This document shows positions 1 to 9,293 of a DNA stretch of 64,000 nucleotides, piece by piece (position 1 is the stretch's first letter; each line of letters begins with the position of its first letter). This stretch comes from Erythrobacter litoralis (GTDB lineage Bacteria > Pseudomonadota > Alphaproteobacteria > Sphingomonadales > Sphingomonadaceae): assembly GCF_001719165.1 (NCBI RefSeq), contig NZ_CP017057.1, positions 1,178,001 to 1,242,000 of the forward strand, given 5' to 3'. The notes under the pieces are model-generated. The model ran no database searches and had not been told where the DNA came from. It worked only from the letters and a program-made list of their open reading frames with translations. Both the position numbers and the translations under genes were made by a program.

Positions 1-2527
1 TCGTCTGCTCGGCTTCGGCGAGCTCCTTCGCCAGCCGCTCACGCAGCGTGTCGCCCTGTTCGATCTCGGCCATCAGCGCGGCCGGCTTGGCCGCATGGAT
101 CGCGCGCTCCTCCTCGATTTCCTCGAGCCGGCTCGCCGCTTCCGACATGCGCCGCTCGGCATCGGAAGAGCGCGCCTGCCAGCCCGCATGGTCCGATTTC
201 TGCGCCGCAAGCCGTTCGCGCGCGACGGCGAGGGACTGGTCGTGCGAGGCGAGTTCGGCGAGCGTTGCCTGCACCGCCGAGCGGGCGGCCTCGTTCTTCG
301 CCTGCGCCGCCTCTAGCGCGGCACGGCCCGCATCGGGGGCGGGAAGTTCGGCGCGTTTCGCCTTTGCGGCTTCAAGGTCGCTTGTCGCGGCGGAGAGCTG
401 TTCGGCGAGATCGTCTTCGCTGTCCGACAATTCTGCCAGGCGCGCAGCGATCCGCTCCCTCGCGGCCTCGGCCTGGTCGAGCGCGCGCCATGCCTGGCGT
501 TCGGTCTCGACGGTTCCTGCAAGTTCGCGTTCGAGCGCGACGAGGGCGGTCTGCAGTGCGGAGAGTTCCTCGCGCGCGGCGGTCTCGCTCGTGGCGGCGT
601 TCCCGGCGGCGGCGCGCAGGGCGGGGAGCTGTTCTTCGAGTTCCGCCAGCCGGTTGGCCGCTTCGAGCCGCGCCGCCTCGGCGGAGCCTTCGCCGCGCGC
701 CAGAAAGCCGTCCCAGCGGCGCAGATGCCCGGCGCTCGTCACCAGCCATTCGCCCGGCGCGAGGTCGCGCCCGTCATCCTCCTCGGCGACATGGACAAGG
801 GCGAGGCGCGCGCGCAGTTCAGCGGGGCAATCGGTGACATGGGCAAGGAGGCTGTCAGGCAATTCGCGCGGCGTCTCGCTTCCACTCCAGAAGCGTCCCT
901 CGGCTCCGGCTTCGGGCGCGCCGAGCGGCGATTTCGCATCGCGCCCCAGCACCGCGGCAAGCGCGCGTTCATAGCCCTTGGCGACGCTCACGCGGTCGAG
1001 CGCCGCAGGCAGGCCGTGGCGGCCCTTCTCGCGCTTCTCGCGAGCATCGCGGTCGCGGGCGAGGGCGTTGTATTCGCGTTCGATCCCGGCCAGTTCGGCC
1101 TTCGCGCCCGCCAGCTGTGCCGACGCTTCGTCGCGGGCGGATTGCAGTTCGGCCTTGCGCGCCTGCTCGGTCTCGAGCCGTTCGCGCAGCCGGGCCACGT
1201 CTCCCGCCGCCTCTTGCGCAGCCTCGCGCGCGGCGATGACAGCGGCCTCGGTATCCTGTGCTTCTTCAAGCTCGGCGCGGGTCCGCTCCAGCCGTTCGCG
1301 TTCCGCCGTCAGCCGCGAAAGACGCGCTTCGGCCTGTTCGATCGCGGCCTCGGCCACGCGCCATTCGGCCTCGACCCCGGCATGGTCGGCGGTCGCCTTC
1401 GCCAGAGCGAGTTCGGCGGCGCGGCTTGCGCGTTCGGCCTTCTCGGCAGCATCGGCGAGCGCGGGGCGCTCCTTCTCGGCCTCTTCCACCGCCTTGCGGC
1501 TCGCTTCGAGTTCCCGCGACAGGCGGCTGAGCGCGTCGACCGCATCGGTCGTGAGCCGGTCGGCATCCTCGCGGTCGGCCTCGAGCCGCTCGCGCTGGCG
1601 AGTGAGGTCGGAGAGCCGCGCTTCGGCCGCTTCGAGTTTTTCCGACAGGGCCGCCATCCGGTGCCCGTGCGCGCTGGCATCGTCGCGGCGATCGGCAAGC
1701 TCGTCGCGCGCCGCGGCAAGCGTCTTGGCCGCTGCGGCCTGTTCCTTCTGCGCCTCGGCGACCTTGGCCTGCGCTTCGGCGACGCGCGCCTCGGCCCCTT
1801 CGGCCGCCGCGCGCGCTTCCTTGGCCGAACGCGCCGCATCGCGCCAGCGGGCGAAGAGTAGCCGCGCCTCGGCGGTGCCGATTTCGTCGGTCAGGGCCTT
1901 GTAGCGCTCGGCCTGCTTTGCCTGCCGGCGGAGCGAATTCATCTGCGCATCGAGTCCCGCCATGAGGTCTTCGAGCCGGGCGAGATTGGCCTCGGTCTGG
2001 CGCAGCTTGCTTTCGGCATCCTTGCGCCGCACATGCAGCCCGGCGATTCCGGCTGCCTCTTCCAGCATGGCGCGGCGTTCGGCGGGCTTGGCGGCGATCA
2101 CCTGCGCGATCTTGCCCTGGCTGACAAGAGCGGGGGAATGCGCACCGGTCGCGGCATCGGCGAAGGTCAGCGCCACGTCCTTGGCCCGCACGTCGCGCCC
2201 GTTGACGCGGTAGGCACTGCCCGCGCCGCGTTCGATCCGGCGGGTGACGACGAGATCCTCGCCATCCTCGTCATGGGCGTGGAGCACGACCTCGGCGAAG
2301 GCGCGGGGCGGACGGGTAGAGGTCCCCGCGAAGATCACGTCTTCCATTCCGCCCGAGCGCATGGATTTGGGGCTGTTTTCGCCCATCACCCAGCGGATCG
2401 CTTCGAGCAGGTTGGACTTGCCGCAGCCATTCGGGCCGACGACCCCGGTCAGGCCCGGCTCGATGCGCAGTTCGGCCGGCTCGACGAAGCTCTTGAATCC
2501 GCTGAGCTTGAGCCGGCTGATCTGCAT
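1..2527 (-). CDS. smc: Chromosome segregation ATPase SMC (3' end outside window)
   Basis: SMC forms the long-armed core of bacterial condensin and organises the chromosome. About 842 residues are visible with no stop. The N-terminus (MQISRLKLSGFKSFVEP) carries a Walker A motif, GPNGCGKS, at residues 31-38. Long Ala/Glu/Arg-rich coiled coil runs from about residue 170 to 500, then a hinge-like stretch from about 505 to 660, then the returning coil. The second head half, with the signature motif and Walker B, lies beyond base 1. The ATG at 2525-2527 is the natural start for this family. It lies 12 bases below the stop of the DsbA-like lipoprotein gene, so it probably ends a minus-strand operon with dciA. 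The large plus-strand open frames here are antisense artefacts of the high GC. Confidence 0.96.
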   Translation of the reverse strand, partial: MQISRLKLSGFKSFVEPAELRIEPGLTGVVGPNGCGKSNLLEAIRWVMGENSPKSMRSGGMEDVIFAGTSTRPPRAFAEVVLHAHDEDGEDLVVTRRIERGAGSAYRVNGRDVRAKDVALTFADAATGAHSPALVSQGKIAQVIAAKPAERRAMLEEAAGIAGLHVRRKDAESKLRQTEANLARLEDLMAGLDAQMNSLRRQAKQAERYKALTDEIGTAEARLLFARWRDAARSAKEARAAAEGAEARVAEAQAKVAEAQKEQAAAAKTLAAARDELADRRDDASAHGHRMAALSEKLEAAEARLSDLTRQRERLEADREDADRLTTDAVDALSRLSRELEASRKAVEEAEKERPALADAAEKAERASRAAELALAKATADHAGVEAEWRVAEAAIEQAEARLSRLTAERERLERTRAELEEAQDTEAAVIAAREAAQEAAGDVARLRERLETEQARKAELQSARDEASAQLAGAKAELAGIEREYNALARDRDAREKREKGRHGLPAALDRVSVAKGYERALAAVLGRDAKSPLGAPEAGAEGRFWSGSETPRELPDSLLAHVTDCPAELRARLALVHVAEEDDGRDLAPGEWLVTSAGHLRRWDGFLARGEGSAEAARLEAANRLAELEEQLPALRAAAGNAATSETAAREELSALQTALVALERELAGTVETERQAWRALDQAEAARERIAARLAELSDSEDDLAEQLSAATSDLEAAKAKRAELPAPDAGRAALEAAQAKNEAARSAVQATLAELASHDQSLAVARERLAAQKSDHAGWQARSSDAERRMSEAASRLEEIEEERAIHAAKPAALMAEIEQGDTLRERLAKELAEAEQT

Positions 2528-2539
2528 GCGCGTATCCGC

Positions 2540-3313
2540 TTACTCGGCCGGCCGCGCGCCGGCGTTCTGCAGCGCGGGCTCGACGGAGGACCATTGCGGG
2601 CCGTCGACCCTGCTGCCGTTGATGAAGAAGGTGGGAGTGGCCGTCACCTCGTCTTCCTGCGCGAGCGCATCGGCACCCTTGACCATGTCCTCGATCGCGG
2701 CGGCATCGGACAGGCACGTGCGCGCCTCGTCCGCCGAAAGCCCGCGCGCGGCGAAGAAGTCGATGAACCCCGCCAGTTCCGCCATCCGTACGAAGCGCTG
2801 CTCCATCGGCAGATTGCCTGCCGCCTGGATCGCCTCGCCGTTCTGCTGGACTCCGTTCATGACCTGGCCGAGATTGCCCCAGACTTCGTCCGAAAGCGCA
2901 TGGACCCGTTCGGGCGGGCCGCACTGGATCATGGCCGCGAGCACCACGTCGAACGTATTGAGGAATACCTCGCGCTGTTCGATGCTGACGGTGCCGGTCG
3001 AGATGTATTCCTGCTTGAGTTCCGGTTTGCCCTGCATCGCGAAGGCGGCGCAAGCTCCGCAGGTGTGCGATGCGTATTCGACCAGCTTGAGCGGCGCATC
3101 GGGATTGCCGAGCACGTAACCGCCTTCCTCCGAGACGGTGACGGTGTCGGTCCACGAGGTGCCTTCGGGCGCGGCGATCGGATCGATCGGCCCGCTCGCA
3201 TCGGTCGTGACATCGGCTTCCTCGCCCCCGCATGCGGAAAGGGCGAGGGCAAGCGGCGCTGCGATCAGCGCGGCCATGGGCTTCGATGCGTAACGAAAGC
3301 GGGTCGGGATCAT
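2540..3313 (-). CDS. DsbA-family thiol-disulfide lipoprotein
   Basis: A 257-residue periplasmic thioredoxin-fold protein, probably a disulfide oxidoreductase or isomerase. The N-terminus has Arg/Lys residues, a hydrophobic segment and a lipobox ending LSAC, with the lipidated Cys at position 28. The redox motif is CGAC at residues 85-88 and the cis-proline motif ATPTFF lies near 225-230, both typical of DsbA/DsbG-type folds. CGAC is not the usual CPHC, so redox behaviour may differ from the neighbouring paralogue at 3430-4194. It sits directly upstream of smc on the same strand. An inner start at Met13 would keep the signal peptide but lose its positive residues, so the longer start is preferred. 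The substrate is unknown. Confidence 0.9.
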   Translation of the reverse strand: MIPTRFRYASKPMAALIAAPLALALSACGGEEADVTTDASGPIDPIAAPEGTSWTDTVTVSEEGGYVLGNPDAPLKLVEYASHTCGACAAFAMQGKPELKQEYISTGTVSIEQREVFLNTFDVVLAAMIQCGPPERVHALSDEVWGNLGQVMNGVQQNGEAIQAAGNLPMEQRFVRMAELAGFIDFFAARGLSADEARTCLSDAAAIEDMVKGADALAQEDEVTATPTFFINGSRVDGPQWSSVEPALQNAGARPAE

Positions 3314-3429
3314 CTTCGGTCTTGTCCTTCGGATCGATGGGAGAAGTTACAGGCTCGGTTCCGGGGCTCAATAGCCGCGCGGGGCGTGCTTGTGCACAAA
3401 TATGTGGGCAGGCGCAGCCAGGGCGCGCG

Positions 3430-4194
3430 TCATTCGCCCGCTGCGGGGGCTCCCGCGGGGGCGTAGCGCGCCGCGAGCACGCCGCGCAGCGCCCCCCAGC
3501 TGTGCACCTTGTCGAGCAATTCGCCGTCGAGCGCGAAGCTGGGCGTGCCGGGAATGCCGAGGTCCGTCTTGTCCGCGAGGCTGTTTTGCGCGATCCGTTT
3601 CGCCGCCGCGTCGTCGCTCAGGCAGGCATCGATCTCCGACAGGCTCATGCCTTTCTTCGCCAGCGTATCGTCGAGATCGAGAGCGCGCGCCGCGCTCAGC
3701 CGCGCCGCCGCATCGCCGCGCGCCCAGGCGGCCTGCTGGCTGCGCGGCGCATTGGCCGCCCGGCCGAGCCATTCGTCCTGGGTGTAGAGGAACAGCCGGT
3801 GGCGGTCCTTGAAGCCCGCGACATCGCCGCACTGGACAAGCAGGCTGACCGTCATGTCGAGCCAGTTGCGGATGACCGGGCGCACCTCCACTCCGAGCTT
3901 GCCCGGCGCGATGAGCACAAGGTCCATCGACGGCCCCGCTTCTTTGGCGAATTCGGCGCAATGGGGGCAGGTGTAGCTCATGAACTCGATCAGCTGCGCC
4001 TCGGCCTCGGGATTGCCGATCAGGTGGCCGCGCTCGGTCTGCGCGATTTCCGCCTGCCAGACCTTGGTCGGAGTCGTGTCGACGAAATTGCTGTCGGGAT
4101 TGGAAAGGTCCTGGTTCTGCGCCGCTGCCGGGGCGGCCAGAACGGCAAGGCCGGCGGCAAGGCCGGCCGAAAGCGCGACGAATGCTGTTCTCAC
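3430..4194 (-). CDS. Periplasmic DsbA-family protein (CPHC)
   Basis: A 254-residue exported thioredoxin-fold protein. A Sec signal peptide with the apparent cut after APAAAQ occupies the first 26 residues or so. The redox motif CPHC is at 76-79, preceded by a DsbA-like strand, and a cis-Pro motif (GIPGTPSF) lies near residue 213. The alpha-helical insert contains a further Cys pair. It is predicted to introduce or reshuffle disulfides in the periplasm. Its ATG overlaps the dciA stop by four bases, so the two are translationally coupled. It is followed 116 bases later by a second family member, an unusual pairing next to smc. Confidence 0.93.
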   Translation of the reverse strand: MRTAFVALSAGLAAGLAVLAAPAAAQNQDLSNPDSNFVDTTPTKVWQAEIAQTERGHLIGNPEAEAQLIEFMSYTCPHCAEFAKEAGPSMDLVLIAPGKLGVEVRPVIRNWLDMTVSLLVQCGDVAGFKDRHRLFLYTQDEWLGRAANAPRSQQAAWARGDAAARLSAARALDLDDTLAKKGMSLSEIDACLSDDAAAKRIAQNSLADKTDLGIPGTPSFALDGELLDKVHSWGALRGVLAARYAPAGAPAAGE

Positions 4195-4766
4195 GTCTCG
4201 TCCTTTTTCGTCTGTTCCTGCGCGTCGAAGCTGCGTGCGAGCGATTCGAGCACGGTGCGCAGTTCCGGATCGCCGATATCGCGCAAGCTGTCGCCCAGTT
4301 CCATCGGGATCGGCTTGAGCGAAGGCGGCGGCTTGGCGGGCCTGTCAGCAGGCGGCGCCTTAACCGCGCCTTGCCGGATCTTAACCCGCGCAAGCGCCCG
4401 GTAGCCGAAGAAGCGGTTCACCCGTTCGATGATTTCGGGCGTCACCTGCTGGATAAGCGGGGCATGGGCCGGGGCGACGACGAGGTGGAGCGTCCCCTCT
4501 GCGCGCTCTCCGGGGGGAAAGCGGATCGCCTCGGGACTGCACACCCTTGCATGCCGAGGACCGACGATTTCGTGCCAGCGCGTGACGACCGAGCTTTGCA
4601 CGAAGCCGAAGCGGCGAAATGCGGTGCGGCCGATTTCGGGCATGAGATCGCCGATCGGCTTCGCCCCGCCGCCGCGCGGGCGCTGATAGGGCGTGGCGGT
4701 CCCCTTCTTGCCTCTGCCGCTCGACTTCGGTTTATCGCTGCCTGTTCCCATGACGCGCCGAGCCAT
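4191..4766 (-). CDS. DciA/DUF721 family protein
   Basis: A 191-residue basic protein of the DUF721 (DciA) family. DciA proteins help load the replicative helicase DnaB in bacteria that lack DnaC. The N-terminus is a low-complexity basic tail (KPKSSGRGKKG). The DUF721 core is about residues 40-120 and includes a W-x-E-I-V-G motif (WHEIVGPRHARVCSP). The C-terminus is Pro-rich then acidic. The gene starts the dciA-dsbA-dsbA-smc run. Its start lies only 14 bases from the mutY start on the other strand, so both promoters must sit inside neighbouring coding DNA. A second in-frame ATG at 4749-4751 is possible. Confidence 0.85.
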   Translation of the reverse strand: MARRVMGTGSDKPKSSGRGKKGTATPYQRPRGGGAKPIGDLMPEIGRTAFRRFGFVQSSVVTRWHEIVGPRHARVCSPEAIRFPPGERAEGTLHLVVAPAHAPLIQQVTPEIIERVNRFFGYRALARVKIRQGAVKAPPADRPAKPPPSLKPIPMELGDSLRDIGDPELRTVLESLARSFDAQEQTKKDET

Positions 4767-4780
4767 GCCATAGGCGTGGC

Positions 4781-5857
4781 GTGACCGCCAGCATCTCCGA
4801 CGCGCTTCTCGACTGGTATGACCGCAATGCCCGCGCGCTGCCGTGGCGCAATCCTCCCGGCGCGCCGCTGCCAGATGACGCCGCGTGGCCCTATCGCGTG
4901 TGGCTGTCGGAAGTGATGCTCCAGCAGACGACGGTGGCGGCGGTGAAACCCTATTTCGAGGCCTTCACCCGGCGCTGGCCGACGGTCGAGGACCTTGCCG
5001 CGGCACCTGAGGATGACGTCATGGCGGCATGGGCCGGGCTCGGCTATTATTCGCGCGCCCGCAATCTCGTGAAATGCGCGCGCGCAGTCGCGGCGCGGGG
5101 CGGCTTTCCCGCCGAAGAGGCCGGACTGCGCGAGTTGCCGGGCCTGGGTGCCTACACGTCAGCTGCGATCGCCGCGATCGCCTTCGGGCGCCGTGCGGTG
5201 GTGGTCGATGCCAATGTCGAGCGGGTGGTGGCGCGGCTGTTCGCGCTTCGCCAGCCGCTGCCGGGGGCGCGCAAGCCGATCCGCGAAAAGGCCGAGGCGA
5301 TCACGCCCGAAATGCGCGCGGGCGATTTCGCGCAGGCGATGATGGATCTCGGATCGCAGGTCTGCACCGCAAAAGCCCCGCGCTGCCTGTTGTGCCCGCT
5401 TTCGTCCGACTGCGAGGGACGCGAAAAGGGCATCGCTGAAAGCCTGCCGATCAAGCCCGCGAAGAAGGCCAAGCCCGAGCGGCGCGGCACCGCTTTCTGG
5501 ATCGAGCGCATCAACGGGCCGGGGCGCGAGGTCTGGCTCGTCAAGCGGCCGGGCACCGGGATGCTAGGCGGGATGCGCGCGCTGCCGGACGACGGCTGGT
5601 CGGCGCGCGATGACGGTTCGGGTGCCGCGCCATGGGGAGGGAATCCGGAGGGCATGTGGGCGGGCGTGTGGGAGGACCTGGGCGCGGTGCGCCACACCTT
5701 CACCCACGCGCATCTCACCCTTGGCCTAAGGCGGGCCGAAATCTCGGGCGAACCGGGGGGCGAGGGCGAATGGTGGCCGATCGAACGGCTGGAGGAGGCG
5801 GGGCTGCCTACCCTCTATGCCAAGGCCGCGCGACTCGCGCTGGCCCGGGAAAGTTAG
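4781..5857 (+). CDS. mutY: A/G-specific adenine glycosylase MutY
   Basis: MutY removes adenine mispaired with 8-oxoguanine. The 358-residue protein has the catalytic Glu44 in EVMLQQT, a helix-hairpin-helix (LPGLGAYTS, about 119-127), the catalytic Asp143 in VVDANVERV, and the iron-sulfur ligands Cys195, Cys202, Cys205 and Cys211 with the standard C-x6-C-x2-C-x5-C spacing. A C-terminal NUDIX-like recognition domain follows, with an FTHAHLTL motif. The start is a GTG, 14 bases from the divergent dciA. The stop overlaps the convergent small membrane gene in a shared TTAG. Confidence 0.97.
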   Translation: MTASISDALLDWYDRNARALPWRNPPGAPLPDDAAWPYRVWLSEVMLQQTTVAAVKPYFEAFTRRWPTVEDLAAAPEDDVMAAWAGLGYYSRARNLVKCARAVAARGGFPAEEAGLRELPGLGAYTSAAIAAIAFGRRAVVVDANVERVVARLFALRQPLPGARKPIREKAEAITPEMRAGDFAQAMMDLGSQVCTAKAPRCLLCPLSSDCEGREKGIAESLPIKPAKKAKPERRGTAFWIERINGPGREVWLVKRPGTGMLGGMRALPDDGWSARDDGSGAAPWGGNPEGMWAGVWEDLGAVRHTFTHAHLTLGLRRAEISGEPGGEGEWWPIERLEEAGLPTLYAKAARLALARES

Positions 5858-6075
5858 AGGATCCCGCCGCCCAGCATCAGGCGCACGACCGCGATCAGCA
5901 GCACGATGAGGCAGAAATTGCGTCCCCCGTCCCTTGATGAGAGCGCGCCGAGCACCACGCCGATCACGATGATCGGCAGCGCGACCCAGTTGGCGGCGCC
6001 GAGCAGCGGCAGCTGCGCCGGAATGACGATGACGAGGCTGAGAAGCCCGACGAGATAGGCAAGAGCGTTGAGCAT
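5854..6075 (-). CDS. Small two-helix membrane protein
   Basis: A 73-residue hydrophobic protein starting MLNALAYLVG. It has three closely spaced hydrophobic stretches, around residues 3-20, 24-42 and 52-70, with a short RDGGRN turn. The open frame extends 17 codons upstream, but those codons look unlike a membrane-protein start. No family is recognised. It converges on mutY with a four-base overlap of stop codons. Function unknown. Confidence 0.65.
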   Translation of the reverse strand: MLNALAYLVGLLSLVIVIPAQLPLLGAANWVALPIIVIGVVLGALSSRDGGRNFCLIVLLIAVVRLMLGGGIL

Positions 6076-6207
6076 GTGTGTTATATAGATAGCACACTTT
6101 GCCGCTGCAAGAACCCGCAACGCCAAAGCGCCCGATTGACCCTGCGGCCCAAGTCACGCACACAGCGAACCGACCCTTTCAGACCATCTGCCGGAGATTT
6201 TTCGCCC

Positions 6208-7524
6208 ATGGCTTTCCGCGACCTCGACACCCCCGATTTCTCGCGCCGCTCGCTGCTGCGCCTCGGCGGCCTGGGTGCCGCTGCGGCAGCGCTTTCTGGC
6301 CTGCCGTTCGGCCGCGCCCTGATGGCGCATGACGTGTCCGAGGCCTGGCCGAATGTCGCCGCGCTCGCCGAACGCTATGTCTCGCAGGGCAAGGTCGCGA
6401 ACATGATGCTGACCTTCGGCTGGGGACGCGAGGAACACGCCCACATAATCGCGCGCGGCGCACCGAGCGTGGGCGCGCGCGGCGAGGTCGATGCGGATTC
6501 GCTCTACCGCATCTATTCGATGACCAAGCCGATCACCGGCATGGCGGCGATGATGCTGGTCGATGAAGGAAAGCTCGGTCTCGACCAGCCTGTTCACGAT
6601 CTCATCCCCGCATTCCGCGACATGCAGGTGCTGGTCGATCCGGACGGGCCGCTCGACGAGGTCGAACCGGCGATCCGCCCGATGACGGTGCGCCAGCTTA
6701 TGACGCACACGTCCGGGCTCGGCTATGACATCGTCTCCAAGGGGCCGCTGCAGAAGGCTTACCAGGAAGCGGGCGTGGTCAGCGGGCGGGTCAGCAAGAT
6801 GCCGATCCCCGGCTTTCCCGACGTTACCCCCGCGCCGGGCCTCGAAGCCTTCGCCGAACGGCTGGCCGAAATCCCGCTGATGTATCAGCCGGCGACGAAA
6901 TGGAGCTATTCCTTCGGGCTCGACGTGTTGGGCCGGGTGATCGAGGTCGCCTCGGGGCAGAGCTTCGATGCTTTCCTCCAGGAGCGCTTCTTCGGACCGC
7001 TGGGCATGACCAGCACCTTCTTCGAAGTGCCCGAAAGCGAGGCCGGCCGGCTCACCACCAATTACGGCATATTGAACGGCATGCCGCTGCCGCTCGACCT
7101 TGCGAGCAATTCGATCTTTACCGAGGCGCCGCCGATCCTGTGGGGCGGATCCGGCCTCGTCAGCAGCCCGCGCGATTACGACCGGTTTCTCGCCATGGTC
7201 CTCGGCCACGGTGTCTTCGAGGGCAAAAGGGTGATGAGCGAACTCGCCGTGCGCGTGGGCACATCCGACCTCATCCCCGCCACGGTCGACAAGAAGGGCT
7301 CATGGTCGGAGAATGAAGGCCACGGCGCAGGCGGTCGGGTGCAGGGGCGCACCTTTGGCTGGGGCGGGGCGGCCGGCACTCTCGCCGCGGTCGATTACGG
7401 CATGGGGCTGCGCACGACGCTCTTCACCCAGTACATGCCGAGCGAGGCCTATCCGGTGCGCGAGGAATTCCTCGCCGCGCTCGAAGCCGATCTCGCCGGG
7501 ATGCGCGAAAGCAAGGCGGCCTGA
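6208..7524 (+). CDS. Tat-exported serine hydrolase, beta-lactamase class C fold
   Basis: A 438-residue protein of the beta-lactamase/transpeptidase-like (EstB, class C) family. The start chosen gives a twin-arginine leader (FSRRSLLRLGGLG, residues 11-23), implying export of a folded enzyme. The nucleophile motif SMTK is at 104-107, and an HTSG motif typical of these esterases follows near residue 168. A Tyr in WSYSFGLD fits the YxN position loosely. Most family members with this layout are esterases or peptidases, not true beta-lactamases, and the substrate cannot be read from sequence. It abuts nudC: its stop overlaps the nudC ATG. Confidence 0.93.
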   Translation: MAFRDLDTPDFSRRSLLRLGGLGAAAAALSGLPFGRALMAHDVSEAWPNVAALAERYVSQGKVANMMLTFGWGREEHAHIIARGAPSVGARGEVDADSLYRIYSMTKPITGMAAMMLVDEGKLGLDQPVHDLIPAFRDMQVLVDPDGPLDEVEPAIRPMTVRQLMTHTSGLGYDIVSKGPLQKAYQEAGVVSGRVSKMPIPGFPDVTPAPGLEAFAERLAEIPLMYQPATKWSYSFGLDVLGRVIEVASGQSFDAFLQERFFGPLGMTSTFFEVPESEAGRLTTNYGILNGMPLPLDLASNSIFTEAPPILWGGSGLVSSPRDYDRFLAMVLGHGVFEGKRVMSELAVRVGTSDLIPATVDKKGSWSENEGHGAGGRVQGRTFGWGGAAGTLAAVDYGMGLRTTLFTQYMPSEAYPVREEFLAALEADLAGMRESKAA

Positions 7525-8450
7525 TGGCCCATGACATGAGCCATCCCGCAAAAGCCGGTTCGCCCGCCCGATCGATCGCTGGCGCGCCGATCGCCTTTGC
7601 CGGTTCGCCGATCGACCGCGCCGACCACATCCGCACCGATCCCGCAGCGCTCGGCAATCTGATGAACTGGCGCGCTCGGGTGCTGAACCTCGACGGGTTG
7701 CTGCCCGAATTCGACGACGAGGGCCGCCTGCTCTGGCACACGCTGGCCGATGTTGGCGAGGATACCGAACTCGTCTTTCTGGGCCTGCTCGACGACAAGG
7801 CCCATTTCGCGCCCGTCCCGCAGGAGGGCGCTTCGGGCCCGGCCATGCCGCGGGCGTGGCAGGCGATGCAGATGCTGCAGCCTGACGATCTCGCGCTTTA
7901 TGGCGGGGCGAGGAGCCTCGTCGACTGGCACGCGCGCCACCGCTTCTGCGCCAATTGCGGGTCGCCCACTGCAATCGCCAAGGGCGGCTGGCAGAGGAAT
8001 TGCGGCAATTGCGGCGCGCAGCATTTTCCCCGCACCGACCCGGTCACGATCATGCTGGTCGAACACGAAGACCGACTGCTTCTGGGCCGCCAGCCGCGTT
8101 TCCCCCCGCGCATGTATTCCGCGCTCGCGGGCTTCGTCGAACCGGGCGAGACGATCGAGGAAGCGGTCGCGCGCGAGGTGCAGGAGGAAGCGGGCATCAC
8201 CGTGCGCGACGTGCGCTATCTGGCGAGCCAGCCCTGGCCGTTCCCGAGCCAGCTGATGATCGGCTGCACGAGCGTTGCCGACAGTCCCGAACTCGAAATC
8301 GACCGGACCGAACTCGACGATGCGCGCTGGTTCACCCGCGAGGAACTGGAGGACGCCCGCCGCGCCGGGCCCGATGGCAACGAGACGCTCATCTTCCCGC
8401 AGAAATTCGCGATCGCCCACAGGCTCATCACATGGTGGCTCGACAGATGA
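7524..8450 (+). CDS. nudC: NAD+ diphosphatase NudC
   Basis: NudC hydrolyses NAD(H) to NMN and AMP and can remove NAD caps from RNA. The 308-residue protein has a four-Cys zinc ribbon (Cys142, 145, 160, 163), then the NUDIX box at about 203-225 (G-x5-E-x7-REVQEEAG), and the NudC signature SQPWPFP near residue 239, which separates it from other NUDIX enzymes. The ATG shares one base with the stop of the serine hydrolase, and its TGA overlaps the ATG of the next gene (ATGA), so the three genes look like one operon. Confidence 0.97.
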   Translation: MAHDMSHPAKAGSPARSIAGAPIAFAGSPIDRADHIRTDPAALGNLMNWRARVLNLDGLLPEFDDEGRLLWHTLADVGEDTELVFLGLLDDKAHFAPVPQEGASGPAMPRAWQAMQMLQPDDLALYGGARSLVDWHARHRFCANCGSPTAIAKGGWQRNCGNCGAQHFPRTDPVTIMLVEHEDRLLLGRQPRFPPRMYSALAGFVEPGETIEEAVAREVQEEAGITVRDVRYLASQPWPFPSQLMIGCTSVADSPELEIDRTELDDARWFTREELEDARRAGPDGNETLIFPQKFAIAHRLITWWLDR

Positions 8451-9130
8451 CCGACCGACTTACCATCGACATCTATTCCGACGTGGTCTGCCCTTGGTGC
8501 GCGATCGGATACGGCCAGCTGACGAAGGCTCTGGCGCAGCTCGAAGGAGAGATCGAGGCCGAGGTGCGCTGGCGCCCCTTCGAGCTCAATCCCGACATGC
8601 CGTCCGAAGGCGAGGAGCAGGAAACGCACCTTCAGCGCAAATACGGCCGTTCGATGGAGGAAGGCGCGGCGATGCGCGGGCGGATGAAGGAGATTGCCGC
8701 GGGCGCAGGCGTCTCGCTGTCCTATGAAGGGGAGGGGGATGCGCCGCCCGCGATGATGTGGAACACGCGCGATTGCCACAAGCTGCTGGGCTTCGCGCTC
8801 GAACAGGCGGGGCCGCAGGTGCAGACGCGGCTCAAGCTTGCGCTGTTCAAGGCCCATTTCAATCACCGCGCGGACCTTTCCGACCGGGACACGCTGCTGG
8901 ATATTGCCGCTGGCGTCGGCCTCCACCGCGAGGCGGCGAAGGCGGCGCTGGACGATGCCGATCTGGAAGCGCGCGTCATCGCCGAGGAGCGGCAGGCCTG
9001 GGACCTCAACATCACCGGCGTTCCAGCGATGATCGTGGGCGGCAAGTTCCTGATCCCCGGCGCGCAGGCCCCCGAGACCTACGTCAACGCGCTGCGCCGG
9101 GTGGCGGAGAAGAGCCGAGCAGCGGGATAG
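8447..9130 (+). CDS. DsbA-family oxidoreductase, FrnE-like
   Basis: A 227-residue cytoplasmic thioredoxin-fold protein with no signal peptide. The motif CPWC is at residues 15-18 after the strand IDIYSDVV, a hallmark of the FrnE/2-hydroxychromene-2-carboxylate isomerase branch. The cis-Pro motif is in ITGVPAMIVGG near the C-terminus. Family members act as cytoplasmic disulfide or stress oxidoreductases. It is coupled to nudC by an ATGA overlap. Start choice is firm because of that overlap and the immediate MTDRLTIDIY strand. Confidence 0.94.
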   Translation: MTDRLTIDIYSDVVCPWCAIGYGQLTKALAQLEGEIEAEVRWRPFELNPDMPSEGEEQETHLQRKYGRSMEEGAAMRGRMKEIAAGAGVSLSYEGEGDAPPAMMWNTRDCHKLLGFALEQAGPQVQTRLKLALFKAHFNHRADLSDRDTLLDIAAGVGLHREAAKAALDDADLEARVIAEERQAWDLNITGVPAMIVGGKFLIPGAQAPETYVNALRRVAEKSRAAG

Positions 9131-9293
9131 ACAGCACGGGAAAGGCGCGCGATTACTGCGAGGCAAAGTAATCCAAAGTAAATTATTGTTGCCCTTCCCG
9201 GGATTTTGCTTGCGCGCCGCCCAATTCGGACGGATTGTCCGATCACGGGGCGGCGCAATCTCGCGGGTCCGCTCCCGGGGGACATCAAAACAT

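Noticed and set aside
48..1904. Long plus-strand open frames (308-378 codons) opposite smc
   Set aside because: They are Ser/Ala/Arg-rich antisense shadows of a high-GC coiled-coil gene, and the minus frame encodes an unmistakable SMC.
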